Shown in pieces: positions 1 to 8,265 of a stretch of DNA of 64,000 nucleotides. Position 1 is the stretch's first letter; the number at the start of each line of letters is the position of its first letter. Both the position numbers and the translations under genes were made by a program. This stretch comes from JAJNBA01 sp035512775 (GTDB lineage: Bacteria; Actinomycetota; UBA4738; HRBIN12), in assembly GCA_035512775.1 (NCBI GenBank), contig DATKDI010000057.1, positions 1-64,000 of the forward strand, given 5' to 3'. The notes beneath the pieces are model-generated. The model worked only from the letters and a program-made list of their open reading frames with translations, was not told the origin of the DNA and did not search any database.

Positions 1-2
1 GG

Positions 3-296
3 TGCCGGATCGTCGCCGGCCCCGCCAACAACCAGCTCGGCGTCGCGGAAGACGGCGAGCGTCTCCGCGACGCCGGCATCCTGTTCGCGCCCGACTTCGT
101 GATCAACGCGGGAGGGGTGATCCATCTCGCGGGTTCCGAGAGGCTCGGGTGGGACGAGGCCACGACGGCGATGCGGCTGGAGGCGATCGGCGACACGCTG
201 CTCGAGATCTTCGAGACGGCCGAGCGGGAAGGGATCTCGACCGCCGCCGCCGCCGACCGCCTGGCTCGCGCCCGTCTGGCCGCCGCTCGGGCATGA
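3..296 (+). CDS. Glu/Leu/Phe/Val dehydrogenase, C-terminal end (partial)
   Basis: The gene enters from the left edge, so only the last 97 residues are visible. They contain the NAD-domain segment AGPANNQL followed by FVINAGGVIHLAG, typical of leucine, valine and phenylalanine dehydrogenases, which oxidatively deaminate branched or aromatic amino acids with NAD. The C-terminal helix (TTAMRLEAIGDTLLEIFETA) also fits this family. The TGA stop overlaps the ATG of the following acetyltransferase as ATGA, so the two are probably co-translated. Substrate choice among leucine, valine and phenylalanine cannot be decided because the catalytic half is outside the window. Confidence 0.8.
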   Translation, partial: CRIVAGPANNQLGVAEDGERLRDAGILFAPDFVINAGGVIHLAGSERLGWDEATTAMRLEAIGDTLLEIFETAEREGISTAAAADRLARARLAAARA

Positions 297-772
297 CGGA
301 GGTCCGGATCGGCGCCCTCCGCCCGGAGCACGCGGATGCATGCGACCGGATCATCCTCGGTCTCCCGTATCACTTCGGCATCGAGGACGGCAGGCGCGAC
401 TGCGCGGCAGCGGTCCGCCGCGACGCCGGTCTCGTCGCTGTGGAGGGCGGCGAGGTCGTGGGCTTCCTCACCTATGTCCCGCGGTTCGATGAGGCGGCGG
501 AGATCACGTGGATGGCGGTCTGTGCGGACCGGCGGCGCCGCGGGATCGGCCACGCGATGATCGACCGTCTCGTCGAGCAATTGACCGCCGATGGCCGGCG
601 CATCCTGCTGGTCCTCACGGTGTCACCGAGTGACCCGGGCCCCGAACCCGACGACGGCTACGGATCGACGCGAGCGTTCTACCGCTCGGTGGGCTTCGTG
701 CTGGGCCGCGATCTGCGCGGCGAGTGGGACGAGGACACGGCTGTCGTGATGGTGCGAACGCTCGCGACGTAG
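293..772 (+). CDS. GNAT family N-acetyltransferase
   Basis: A 159-residue protein beginning at the ATG that overlaps the upstream TGA. It has the GNAT layout: a beta-rich N-terminal half ending in AEITWMAVCADRRRRGIGHAMI, where the R-rich RRRGIG stretch is the acetyl-CoA pyrophosphate-binding motif A, then a C-terminal STRAFYRSVGFVLGRDL segment typical of motif B. Family members transfer acetyl groups to small-molecule or protein amines. The acceptor cannot be predicted. The tight overlap with the amino-acid dehydrogenase suggests co-expression but does not prove a shared pathway. Confidence 0.75.
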   Translation: MTEVRIGALRPEHADACDRIILGLPYHFGIEDGRRDCAAAVRRDAGLVAVEGGEVVGFLTYVPRFDEAAEITWMAVCADRRRRGIGHAMIDRLVEQLTADGRRILLVLTVSPSDPGPEPDDGYGSTRAFYRSVGFVLGRDLRGEWDEDTAVVMVRTLAT

Positions 773-785
773 CGACCGGGACGGG

Positions 786-1184
786 TCACGCGAGCGGCTT
801 CTCCTGTCCGGCCTTCGCCAGGCCGACGACGTACAGCGCCGTGAAGACGGCGGTGCTCGCTCCGAAGGTCCACCAGGGCCACGCCGCGGATCCCTCGGGC
901 AACCCCGCGGAGACGTGCAGGATCACGATCAGGGACGTCAGGCCGTCGAAGATGACGAAGGCCCAACACCACCACCACAGATCCTCGAGCTTCCTGAGGA
1001 TCAGCACGTGGAACAGGGCGAGCGCCACCCCTCCCGCGCCGAAGAGCCTGATCCAGACGACGTCGGGCACCTGCCCCTGGCCCATGATCGTTTCGACGAT
1101 CGTTCGGGGGAGCACGACGAGCGGCACGGACAGTGCGAGCAACAAGACGGCGCCCACACCGAGCGCACGGCGCAGCAGGCTCAT
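786..1184 (-). CDS. small four-helix membrane protein of unknown function
   Basis: A 132-residue hydrophobic protein with about four membrane segments: residues 8-27, 42-63, 69-90 and 105-122. There is a striking LEDLWWWCWAFVIFDG stretch in the third helix. I do not recognise a specific family; the size and topology resemble DoxX- or DUF4345-type small membrane proteins, but no diagnostic motif is visible. It is convergent with the acetyltransferase gene, ending 13 bases from it. It is divergent from the phosphohydrolase gene at 1305. A TATGCT hexamer lies on the minus strand near 1234-1239, about 50 bases upstream of the ATG. Confidence 0.6.
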   Translation of the reverse strand: MSLLRRALGVGAVLLLALSVPLVVLPRTIVETIMGQGQVPDVVWIRLFGAGGVALALFHVLILRKLEDLWWWCWAFVIFDGLTSLIVILHVSAGLPEGSAAWPWWTFGASTAVFTALYVVGLAKAGQEKPLA

Positions 1185-1304
1185 CGAAGCGGCATCTCCG
1201 GAGGCTCTTGGTCGGCGTTCCGAGCGGGTTGGTAGCATACGAGAACCGTTGAGCCGCCTCGCGTTCCGGCGCGCCCGGCACCGGCTCGACCTCGATCTCC
1301 GGCG

Positions 1305-2723
1305 ATGCAGGGAAGGATGAACGTCGACATGCAGCAAGGCCCCAGGGTCGCGGTCATCGGTCTGGACTGCGCCACCCCGCAGCTCCTGTTCGATGATCTC
1401 GCCTCGGAGGTCCCCAACATCTCGAAGCTGATGTCCGAGGGGATGTACGGGGACCTCGCCAGCGTCACCCCGCCGATCACCATCCCCGCGTGGGCCTGCG
1501 CCATGACCGGCAAGACGCCGGGGGAGCTGGGCATCTACGGCTTCCGGAACCGCAAGGACACGAGCTACGAAGGGCTCGCCATCGCGCACTCCGGTTCGAT
1601 CAAGGCACCGGCGGTCTGGGACTCACTCGGCGCGCAGGGCAAGTCCTCGCTCCTCATCGGCGTGCCACCGGGTTTCCCGCCCCCGAAGGAATTCCCGGGG
1701 TGGCGCGTCGGGTGTTTCCTCACCCCACCGTCGGCCGAGCACTACGCGTATCCGCAAGAGCTCGAGGTGGAGATCGAGGAGGAGCTCGGCGGGAAGGGCG
1801 AATACATCTTCGACATCCCGAACTTCCGTCAGCAGGGGATGGAGTACGTCCTCGATCAGGTCTTCAAGATGACCGAACGGCGCTTCCAGGTGGCACGACG
1901 ACTGGTGAAGAACAAGCCGTGGGACTTCTTCATGATGGTCGAGATGGGGATGGACAGGCTCCATCACGTGTTCTGGCACTACGTCGATCCGACACACCCC
2001 TTGTACCAGCCGGGCAACCCCTTCGAAGACGCCTTCCAGCGCTACTACCGAGCGCTCGACGACGAGGTCGGTTCGTTGCTCGAGCTGCTCCCCGAGGATG
2101 CGATCACGATCGTGATGAGCGATCACGGCGCCCGACCCATGATGGGCGGTATCTGCTTCAACGATTGGCTGATCGAGAACGGTTATCTCTCGCTGAAGGA
2201 ACCGGTGTCCGAGATCACGCCCATCGCGAAGACCTCGATCGACTGGGGCCGCACGCAGGCGTGGGGCGACGGCGGTTACTACGGCCGGCTGTTCCTGAAC
2301 GTCGCCGGCCGCGAGCCTCAGGGCGTGATCGAGCCGGCCCAGTACGAGGCGATGCGTGACGAGCTCACCGCGAAGCTCGTGTCGATGCCTGGACCGGACG
2401 GCGAGCCTCTGGGCACCACGGTGCATAAGCCGCAAGACGTCTATCCCGAGGTTCGAGGCGTGGCGCCGGACCTGCTCGTGTACTTCGGCGACCTCGGATG
2501 GCGCTCGGTCGGCGCGGTGGGCAACCCCAGCGTGTACACGTTCGAGAACGACATCGGACCCGACGGCGCCAACCACGACCGGACAGGTGTCTTCGCGATG
2601 ACGGGATCGCCGGGCCAGCCGACCGGCAAGGTCGAAGGCCTCAGCCTGGTCGACGTCGGTCCGACGATCCTCTCGCTGTTCGGGATCGAGGAGGGCGACG
2701 GCACGTCAAGGAGCTTCTTGTGA
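1305..2723 (+). CDS. alkaline phosphatase superfamily phosphohydrolase/phosphomutase-like protein
   Basis: A protein of about 472 residues in the AP superfamily (type I phosphodiesterase/nucleotide pyrophosphatase, COG3379-like). The N-terminal VAVIGLDCATPQLLFDD supplies the first metal-binding Asp. ITIPAWACAMTGKTPGELGIYGFRN carries the nucleophile Thr/Ser region. IVMSDHGARPMMGGICFNDWL supplies the C-terminal Asp-His metal ligands, followed by a late GANHDRTGVF His. The true start may be the ATG at 1317 or 1329 rather than 1305; both are in frame and near GGAAGG. The stop overlaps the GTG of cysC as GTGA, so the two are translationally coupled. That suggests a substrate linked to sulfonucleotides or sulfate esters, which is an inference only. 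Confidence 0.75.
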   Translation: MQGRMNVDMQQGPRVAVIGLDCATPQLLFDDLASEVPNISKLMSEGMYGDLASVTPPITIPAWACAMTGKTPGELGIYGFRNRKDTSYEGLAIAHSGSIKAPAVWDSLGAQGKSSLLIGVPPGFPPPKEFPGWRVGCFLTPPSAEHYAYPQELEVEIEEELGGKGEYIFDIPNFRQQGMEYVLDQVFKMTERRFQVARRLVKNKPWDFFMMVEMGMDRLHHVFWHYVDPTHPLYQPGNPFEDAFQRYYRALDDEVGSLLELLPEDAITIVMSDHGARPMMGGICFNDWLIENGYLSLKEPVSEITPIAKTSIDWGRTQAWGDGGYYGRLFLNVAGREPQGVIEPAQYEAMRDELTAKLVSMPGPDGEPLGTTVHKPQDVYPEVRGVAPDLLVYFGDLGWRSVGAVGNPSVYTFENDIGPDGANHDRTGVFAMTGSPGQPTGKVEGLSLVDVGPTILSLFGIEEGDGTSRSFL

Positions 2724-3352
2724 CGGAGGTCGAGCAGAAGGGATTCACGGTCTGGTTCACGGGCCTGTCCGGGTCGGGGAAGTCCACGATCGCCGAGATG
2801 CTGTACCACGAGCTCCGGGCTCGCGAGCTGAAGACGGAGATCCTGGACGGTGACGTGGTGCGACAGAACCTCTCGAAGGGACTCGGGTTCTCCAAGGAGG
2901 ATCGGGACACCAACATCCTGCGGATCGGTTTCGTGGCCGAGCTGCTGACGCGCAACGGCGTCGCGACGATCTGCTGTCCGATCTCACCGTACAAGGCTGC
3001 CCGGGACACGGTTCGCGCCCAGATCGGCGAGTTCGTGGAGATCTACGTCCATGCGACCGTAGACGAGATCGCCGCCAATCGGGATCCCAAGGGCCTCTAC
3101 AAGAAGGCGCTCGCGGGCGAGATCACCGGCTTCACGGGTGTCGACGATCCCTACGAGGCGCCCGAGCACCCGGAGCTCGTCGTGGACACGATGGTCGAGA
3201 CCCCCGAGGAGTCACTGGCCAAAGTCCTGCAGACGCTGGCGGACCTCGGCCACATCAAGGGCGCCGCGCCGCTCGTCGAGGGTGATCGCGTGCATTCGGG
3301 ACTCACGGACCTGCGGGTCACCGAGACCGGTCACGTCGCGAACGAGGACTGA
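2720..3352 (+). CDS. cysC: adenylyl-sulfate kinase (APS kinase)
   Basis: A 210-residue protein that phosphorylates adenosine 5'-phosphosulfate to PAPS in the cytoplasm. The Walker A loop GLSGSGKST lies near residue 15, followed by EILDGDVVRQNLSKGLGFSKEDR, the APS-kinase signature. PISPYKAARDTVR and the DPKGLYKKALAGEI segment bind APS. The GTG start at 2720 is preceded by AAGGAG at 2708-2713 with six bases of spacing, a good ribosome binding site inside the upstream gene, which it overlaps by four bases. No ATP sulfurylase (cysND or sat) is present nearby. PAPS here could feed either sulfate reduction or sulfotransfer. Confidence 0.93.
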   Translation: MTEVEQKGFTVWFTGLSGSGKSTIAEMLYHELRARELKTEILDGDVVRQNLSKGLGFSKEDRDTNILRIGFVAELLTRNGVATICCPISPYKAARDTVRAQIGEFVEIYVHATVDEIAANRDPKGLYKKALAGEITGFTGVDDPYEAPEHPELVVDTMVETPEESLAKVLQTLADLGHIKGAAPLVEGDRVHSGLTDLRVTETGHVANED

Positions 3353-3362
3353 GCTCGGACGG

Positions 3363-3368
3363 TAGAGT
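3363..3368 (+). promoter_or_regulatory. -10-like box TAGAGT of the DinB-like gene
   Basis: The hexamer lies 8 nt before the GTG start at 3377, in the 24-base gap after cysC. Predicted very short or absent 5' leader. Confidence 0.45.
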
Positions 3369-3376
3369 GCCCGCCC

Positions 3377-3916
3377 GTGGACGCGACGACCTCGCCGGAT
3401 CCGGTCTCCGAGCCGAAGGCCTACCAGGACCACCTGCTCGGGCTGCTCGGCACGGATGATCCCGCGGAGGTCCAGGCATCTGCCGGGAGCGCGTGGCGCT
3501 CGATGGCCGGTGAGGCGGGGGAGCTGGGCTTCGTTCGTCCGGAGCCGTCCGAGTGGTCGGTGATCGAGTGTCTGGGACACGCGGTCGACGCCGAGGTGGC
3601 GATGAGTGGTCGATACCGATGGATCCTCGCCCATGACCAGCCCCCGCTGATCGGCTACGACCAGGATCTCTGGGTCGACCGGTTCCATGCCGGCAAGAAC
3701 GAAGACCCGGAGGAGCTCTTGGCTCTCTTCGAACCGCTCCGAGCGTCGAACGTCGCCCTTTGGACGAGATCGAACGAAGAGGACCGGGCCCGCGTCGGCA
3801 TGCATGCCGAGCGCGGGCCCGAGAGCTTCGACCTCTGCTTCCGCATGCTCGCGGGCCACGATCGGTTCCACCTGGCACAGGCGCGGCGTGCCCTCGAGGC
3901 GGTCGCCGGAGGCTGA
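3377..3916 (+). CDS. DinB-like damage-inducible/thiol-transferase fold protein
   Basis: A 179-residue protein with the DinB_2 four-helix layout. The first metal His lies in SEWSVIECLGHAVDAEV. The C-terminal pair lies in RMLAGHDRFHLAQARRALEAV, giving the three-His metal triad typical of this fold. Family members are metal-dependent, thiol-utilising transferases or hydrolases of largely unknown substrate. The start is a GTG with no Shine-Dalgarno but with a -10-like box just upstream. It is a single gene between cysC and guaB. Confidence 0.75.
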   Translation: MDATTSPDPVSEPKAYQDHLLGLLGTDDPAEVQASAGSAWRSMAGEAGELGFVRPEPSEWSVIECLGHAVDAEVAMSGRYRWILAHDQPPLIGYDQDLWVDRFHAGKNEDPEELLALFEPLRASNVALWTRSNEEDRARVGMHAERGPESFDLCFRMLAGHDRFHLAQARRALEAVAGG

Positions 3917-3939
3917 GCGGGCGCGTCGGAGTCGACTGG

Positions 3940-3945
3940 TACGCT
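3940..3945 (+). promoter_or_regulatory. -10-like box TACGCT upstream of guaB
   Basis: This hexamer lies 71 bases before the GTG of guaB, so this transcript would carry a real leader, which contains the hairpin at 3963-3994. Confidence 0.4.
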
Positions 3946-3962
3946 GAGTTCATGCATCGGTC

Positions 3963-3994
3963 AGACGCCCGTCCGGGGTTCCGGATGGGCGTCT
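3963..3994 (+). promoter_or_regulatory. long hairpin in the guaB leader
   Basis: The arms 3963-3976 (AGACGCCCGTCCGG) and 3981-3994 (CCGGATGGGCGTCT) form a 14-base-pair stem with a single G-U pair and a four-base GGTT loop. It sits between the putative -10 box at 3940 and the GTG at 4016. No T-run follows, so it is not a classic intrinsic terminator. It could be an RNA regulatory element or an operator-like inverted repeat. Confidence 0.5.
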
Positions 3995-4015
3995 CGCGCG
4001 TCGGGGGGTAACTCG

Positions 4016-5176
4016 GTGGAGTTCGAGATCGGCATCGGCAAATCTGCCCGTCGGGCATACGGTTTCGACGAGGTCGCGATCGTGCCCTCGCGCAGGACGC
4101 GCGATCCCGACGACGTCGACATCAGCTGGGAGGTCGATGCCTACCGCTTCAAGCTCCCGATGATGGCGTCGGCGATGGACGCCAGCGTCTCGCCCCAGAC
4201 CGCCGTGCTGATCGGACAGCTGGGGGGACTCGCCTGTCTCAACCTCGAGGGTCTCTGGACCCGGTACGAGGATCCCGAGGGGATCTACGAAGAGATCGCC
4301 GGCCTCTCCGATGACAAGGCGACCCGCCGGATGCAGGAGCTCTACAAGGAGCCGGTGAAGCCGGGGTTGCTCGGGACCCGCATCGAGGAGATCAAGGCTG
4401 AAGGTGTCATCTCGTGCGCGTCGCTCACGCCTCAGCGCGTCGAACAGTTCGCACCGATCGTGCTGGAGGCAGGGCTCGACGTCCTGGTCATCCAGGGAAC
4501 CGTGGTCTCGGCCGAGCATGTCTCCACACAAACCGAGCCCCTCAACCTGAAGGAGTTCATCGCCGGGTTCGACCTGCCGGTGATCGTCGGAGGGTGTGCG
4601 TCCTTCTCCACGGCGCTGCATCTCATGCGGACCGGCGCCGTCGGCGTGTTGGTCGGCGTTGGTCCCGGGAACGCCTGCACCACAAGAGGTGTGTTGGGTG
4701 TGGGCGTACCGCAGGCGACCGCGATCGCGGATGCGGCCGCCGCCCGACGCGAACACCTCCACGAGACCGGCCGCTATTGCCATGTGATCGCCGACGGGGG
4801 GATGCGCACCGGAGGCGACATCGCCAAGGCGATCGCCTGCGGGGCGGACGCCGTCATGATCGGGTCGCCGCTCACCCGCGCCTACGAGGCACCCGGCCGC
4901 GGCTACCACTGGGGGATGGCGACGTTCCACCCCACGCTCCCGCGTGGAGCCCGGGTGAAGACGCAGCAGGTGGCCTCCATGGAGGAGATCCTGGTGGGGC
5001 CGGCGCACGAGAACGACGGCACCTTCAACCTCTTCGGAGCGTTGGCGACCTCGATGGCCACCACGGGTTACGCGACGATCAAGGAGTTCCAGAAGGCCGA
5101 GCTGGTGATCGCCCCTTCGATCAAGACCGAGGGGAAGACCTACCAGGCGGCGCAGCGGGTGGGGATGGGCCACTAG
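4016..5176 (+). CDS. guaB3: GuaB3-type IMP dehydrogenase family protein
   Basis: A 386-residue member of the IMP dehydrogenase/GMP reductase family, of the CBS-less length found as GuaB3 in Actinobacteria. The TIM-barrel signatures are present: PMMASAMDASVSP near the N-terminus, the flap-region loop VGPGNACTTRGVLGVGVPQ with the catalytic Cys next to TTRG, and ADGGMRTGGDIAKAIACGADAVMIGSPL for phosphate binding. It should act on IMP in guanine nucleotide synthesis, although GuaB3 paralogs are less well characterised than GuaB and may differ in activity. The GTG start is preceded by a G-rich GGGGGGT at 4005-4010. guaA begins immediately after the stop. Confidence 0.9.
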   Translation: MEFEIGIGKSARRAYGFDEVAIVPSRRTRDPDDVDISWEVDAYRFKLPMMASAMDASVSPQTAVLIGQLGGLACLNLEGLWTRYEDPEGIYEEIAGLSDDKATRRMQELYKEPVKPGLLGTRIEEIKAEGVISCASLTPQRVEQFAPIVLEAGLDVLVIQGTVVSAEHVSTQTEPLNLKEFIAGFDLPVIVGGCASFSTALHLMRTGAVGVLVGVGPGNACTTRGVLGVGVPQATAIADAAAARREHLHETGRYCHVIADGGMRTGGDIAKAIACGADAVMIGSPLTRAYEAPGRGYHWGMATFHPTLPRGARVKTQQVASMEEILVGPAHENDGTFNLFGALATSMATTGYATIKEFQKAELVIAPSIKTEGKTYQAAQRVGMGH

Positions 5177-6751
5177 GTGCCCCCGTCGGGGACGCCGAGA
5201 ACACACGAAGAGGATCCCTCCCGTCCGGTCCTGGTCGTCGACCTCGGTGCGCAATACGCGCAGCTCATCGCACGGCGCGTCCGAGAGGCGCATGTGTATT
5301 CGGAGATCGTGTCCCACGACACCACTGCCGTGGATCTCGCGAAACGGCGCCCCGCCGGCCTGATCCTCTCGGGGGGACCGGCGTCGGTCTACGAGGCAGG
5401 AGCGCCCACCCTCGATGCAGGCCTGTTCGACATGGGCGTCCCGGTCCTGGGCATCTGCTACGGGCACCAGCTCATGGCGCAAGCGCTCGGGGGCGAGGTC
5501 GCGGCCACGGGTCAGCGTGAGTACGGCGGGACCACGCTGTCGGTCGACCAGCCCGGCGGGATGCTGCTCGTCGACTTCGGTCCCGAGGAGCGGGTGTGGA
5601 TGAGCCACGGCGACGCGGTCACCCGTGCGCCCGAAGGCTTCCGCGTGACCGCCCGCACCGACCAGATCCCGATCGCCGCGATGGAGGACCCCGAGCGGGC
5701 GTTGTTCGCGGTCCAGTTCCACCCCGAGGTCTCGCACACCCCCCGAGGCCAAGATGTCTTGAAGCGATTCCTCTACGAGGGCTGCGGACTGCTTCCCGAC
5801 TGGACCCCGATCAACATCGTCGAGGACGCGGTGGCTCGGATCCGTTCGCAGGTCGGCGATGCGGAGGTCCTGTGCGCGCTCTCCGGAGGAGTCGATTCCT
5901 CGGTGGCCGCGCTCCTCGTGCATCGCGCCGTCGGCGACCAGCTCACCTGCGTCTTCGTCGATCACGGGTTGAACCGGGAGGGGGAACCGCAGCAGGTCGA
6001 GGAGACCTTCGGTCGTCACTTCGGCGTGCCGCTCGTGCACGTGAAGGCCGAGGACCGCTTCCTCGCGAAGCTCGCGGGCGTCACCGATCCCGAGCAGAAG
6101 CGACGCGCGATCGGGGAGGAGTTCATCCGCGTCTTCGAGGAGGTCGCGCGTGAGCACCGAGGCGCTCATTTCCTCGTCCAGGGGACCCTCTACCCCGACG
6201 TGATCGAGAGCGGCTCTCGCACCGCCGCGAACATCAAGAGCCATCACAACGTGGGCGGCCTTCCCGAAGAGATGGAGCTCGAGCTCGTGGAACCGCTCCG
6301 CGATCTGTTCAAGGACGAGGTCCGACAGGTGGGCGCCGAGCTGGGACTTCCTGAGGAGGTCGTGCAACGCCAGCCGTTCCCGGGTCCGGGCCTCGCCGTC
6401 CGGATCGTGGGCGAGGTGACGGCCGAGAACCTCGACAAGGTTCGCGGAGCCGACGGGGTGGTGCGCGAAGAGATCCGGCGAGCCGGGCTCGAACGGGAGA
6501 CCTGGCAGGCGTTCTGCGTCCTGCTCGCCGACACGAAGACCGTCGGCGTCATGGGTGATGGACGGACCTACGAGAGTCCGGTGATCGTCCGCGTCGTGAC
6601 GTCTGAGGACGCGATGACGGCGGATTGGGCCAGGCTGCCGTACGACGTGCTCGACCGGATCGCGGCGCGGATCGTCCGGGAGGTGCCTGGTGTCAACCGG
6701 GTCGCCTACGACATCACGTCGAAACCACCCGGCACCATCGAGTGGGAGTGA
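5177..6751 (+). CDS. guaA: GMP synthase (glutamine-hydrolysing)
   Basis: A 524-residue two-domain amidotransferase that converts XMP to GMP. The class I glutaminase domain (residues about 15-200) has GICYGHQLMAQALGGEV with the catalytic Cys and FAVQFHPEVSHT with the His-Glu pair. The ATP pyrophosphatase domain has the P-loop ALSGGVDSSVAALLV. The C-terminal dimerisation domain ends in the usual KPPGTIEWE. The GTG start directly follows the guaB3 TAG with no intervening base, so the pair is one operon. The first 15 residues are a non-conserved extension. Confidence 0.97.
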   Translation: MPPSGTPRTHEEDPSRPVLVVDLGAQYAQLIARRVREAHVYSEIVSHDTTAVDLAKRRPAGLILSGGPASVYEAGAPTLDAGLFDMGVPVLGICYGHQLMAQALGGEVAATGQREYGGTTLSVDQPGGMLLVDFGPEERVWMSHGDAVTRAPEGFRVTARTDQIPIAAMEDPERALFAVQFHPEVSHTPRGQDVLKRFLYEGCGLLPDWTPINIVEDAVARIRSQVGDAEVLCALSGGVDSSVAALLVHRAVGDQLTCVFVDHGLNREGEPQQVEETFGRHFGVPLVHVKAEDRFLAKLAGVTDPEQKRRAIGEEFIRVFEEVAREHRGAHFLVQGTLYPDVIESGSRTAANIKSHHNVGGLPEEMELELVEPLRDLFKDEVRQVGAELGLPEEVVQRQPFPGPGLAVRIVGEVTAENLDKVRGADGVVREEIRRAGLERETWQAFCVLLADTKTVGVMGDGRTYESPVIVRVVTSEDAMTADWARLPYDVLDRIAARIVREVPGVNRVAYDITSKPPGTIEWE

Positions 6752-6813
6752 GCTCGCGGGGGCTGCCAGCACGGCCTGATCCGCCCTTAGGGCCCTCTTG
6801 GGAGTCGCTCCCG

Positions 6814-6819
6814 TAGCCT
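6814..6819 (+). promoter_or_regulatory. -10-like box TAGCCT of the Ser/Thr kinase gene
   Basis: Nine bases before the ATG at 6829. A separate promoter from guaBA is therefore likely. Confidence 0.4.
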
Positions 6820-6828
6820 GGAGTACCT

Positions 6829-8262
6829 ATGACGATCGAGGGCAGGGTGTTCGCCGACCGCTACGCGGTCGGCGAACTCCTCGGGCGAGGCGGCATGGCC
6901 GAGGTCTACCTGGCGACCGACCGGGTCCTGGACCGGCCGGTCGCCTTCAAGGTCCTGGGGGGCTGGCTGGCGAACGACGCCACCTTCGTGGAGCGGTTCC
7001 GGCGAGAGGCGCTCGCGGCCGCTCGGATCTCCCACCCCAACCTGGTGGCCGTCTTCGATGCCGGCTCGGAAGGCGATAGGCACTACATCGTGATGGAGTA
7101 CGTGGCGGGCGAGACGCTCGCCGACGTGCTCCGGACCGGAGGATCGCTCGATCCCGCCCGAGCGACCAGGATCGCCACCGATCTGGCCGACGCGTTGGGG
7201 GTGGCGCACGCCGCTCGGATGGTGCACCGCGACGTCAAGCCGGCCAACGTGATGCAGACGCCCGAGGGCCGGACCAAGCTGATGGACCTCGGTATCGCTC
7301 GCAGCCTGGACGGGGAGAGCATCACGCACGCCTCGTCGATCCTCGGGACCGCGGGCTACGTCTCGCCCGAGCAGGCGCGAGGCGATCCGGTCGACCATCG
7401 GTCGGACATCTACTCCCTCGGCTGCGTCCTCTACGAGATGCTGACAGGCCGGCCGCCCTTCGGGGCGGCCGACCCGCTCGCGGTGGCGTACAAGCACGTC
7501 CACGAGGCGCCGGTGCTTCCAACCTCCCTGGAACCGTCGATCCCGCCCGCTCTCGAGGCGGTGACGTTGCGCGCGATGGCGAAGGACCCGGAGGCGAGGT
7601 TCCAGAGCGCTGCGGACATGGCCTCTGCCCTCGCCGACCGGACAGCCCCCGTGGTCCAGGTCGCGGCCACGACACCTCTGTCTCCCGTCGGAGCCACCGC
7701 CCCTCTGCCCGCCGCGATAGCGACGGACACCCTCCCGAGACGGGCCGACAGGCCGCCTCGCGGTCGGCGGCTCATGCCGCTCCTGCTCGCGCTCGCCGCG
7801 CTGGCGTTACTGGGCGGCCTGGCGTTCGCCATCTTCGGTGGGGATCCCCCTCCGGCGGTCGGTGATCCGAGCGGATCGCAGAGCCCGTCGGTCTCTCCGT
7901 CGCCATCGCCATCGCCGTCCCCATCGCCGTCCCCGAGCCCGGCCCCGGTGGATCCGCTCCAGGAAGCCGTCGCGGCCCTGCAGATCGTCGTGACGGAGGG
8001 AGTGAGCGATGGCACGATCTCCGAGAAGGCCGCCGAAGAGATCGGGAAGGGGCTCGGCGCGGCGCTCGAGAAGTTCGCGGACGGAGACACGGAAGGCGCG
8101 ATCGACGAGCTCCAAGGCCTGGAGGAGAAGGTGGACGACCTGGTCGATGACGACGAGATCGCCAACTCGGAGGAGCAGAAGCTGGACAGGGCGATCGAGG
8201 ATCTCGCGGAGGCGATGTTCCTCGCCGCGCCGCCCGGCAACGGCGACGACGACGACGACTGA
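6829..8262 (+). CDS. membrane Ser/Thr protein kinase (PknB-like, no PASTA domains)
   Basis: A 477-residue Hanks-type kinase. The glycine loop is LLGRGGMAEV (residues 18-26), the ATP lysine is K41, the catalytic loop HRDVKPAN has D135, and the magnesium motif is DLG at 153 in place of DFG. GTAGYVSPEQA is the activation-segment end. A single membrane helix lies at about 316-337. It is followed by a Ser-Pro repeat linker (residues 350-372) and an extracytoplasmic acidic domain of about 105 residues ending in five aspartates. PASTA repeats, usual for PknB, are missing. The external domain is helical, rich in E, A and D, and could be a sensor or wall-binding segment. Confidence 0.9.
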   Translation: MTIEGRVFADRYAVGELLGRGGMAEVYLATDRVLDRPVAFKVLGGWLANDATFVERFRREALAAARISHPNLVAVFDAGSEGDRHYIVMEYVAGETLADVLRTGGSLDPARATRIATDLADALGVAHAARMVHRDVKPANVMQTPEGRTKLMDLGIARSLDGESITHASSILGTAGYVSPEQARGDPVDHRSDIYSLGCVLYEMLTGRPPFGAADPLAVAYKHVHEAPVLPTSLEPSIPPALEAVTLRAMAKDPEARFQSAADMASALADRTAPVVQVAATTPLSPVGATAPLPAAIATDTLPRRADRPPRGRRLMPLLLALAALALLGGLAFAIFGGDPPPAVGDPSGSQSPSVSPSPSPSPSPSPSPSPAPVDPLQEAVAALQIVVTEGVSDGTISEKAAEEIGKGLGAALEKFADGDTEGAIDELQGLEEKVDDLVDDDEIANSEEQKLDRAIEDLAEAMFLAAPPGNGDDDDD

Positions 8263-8265
8263 GGG

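Noticed and set aside
1233..1238. TAGCAT as a leaderless -10 for the phosphohydrolase gene
   Set aside because: It lies more than 65 bases before any in-frame start. It may instead be the complement of a minus-strand TATGCT box for the small membrane-protein gene.
3963..3994. Intrinsic terminator of the DinB-like gene
   Set aside because: No T-run follows the stem on either strand, and a promoter-like box lies upstream of it, so a leader element fits better.
3950..6772. A very long open frame of about 940 codons on the minus strand across guaB3 and guaA
   Set aside because: It is antisense to two unmistakable enzymes and has the R/D/H-rich composition typical of GC-rich shadow frames. No motif is visible.
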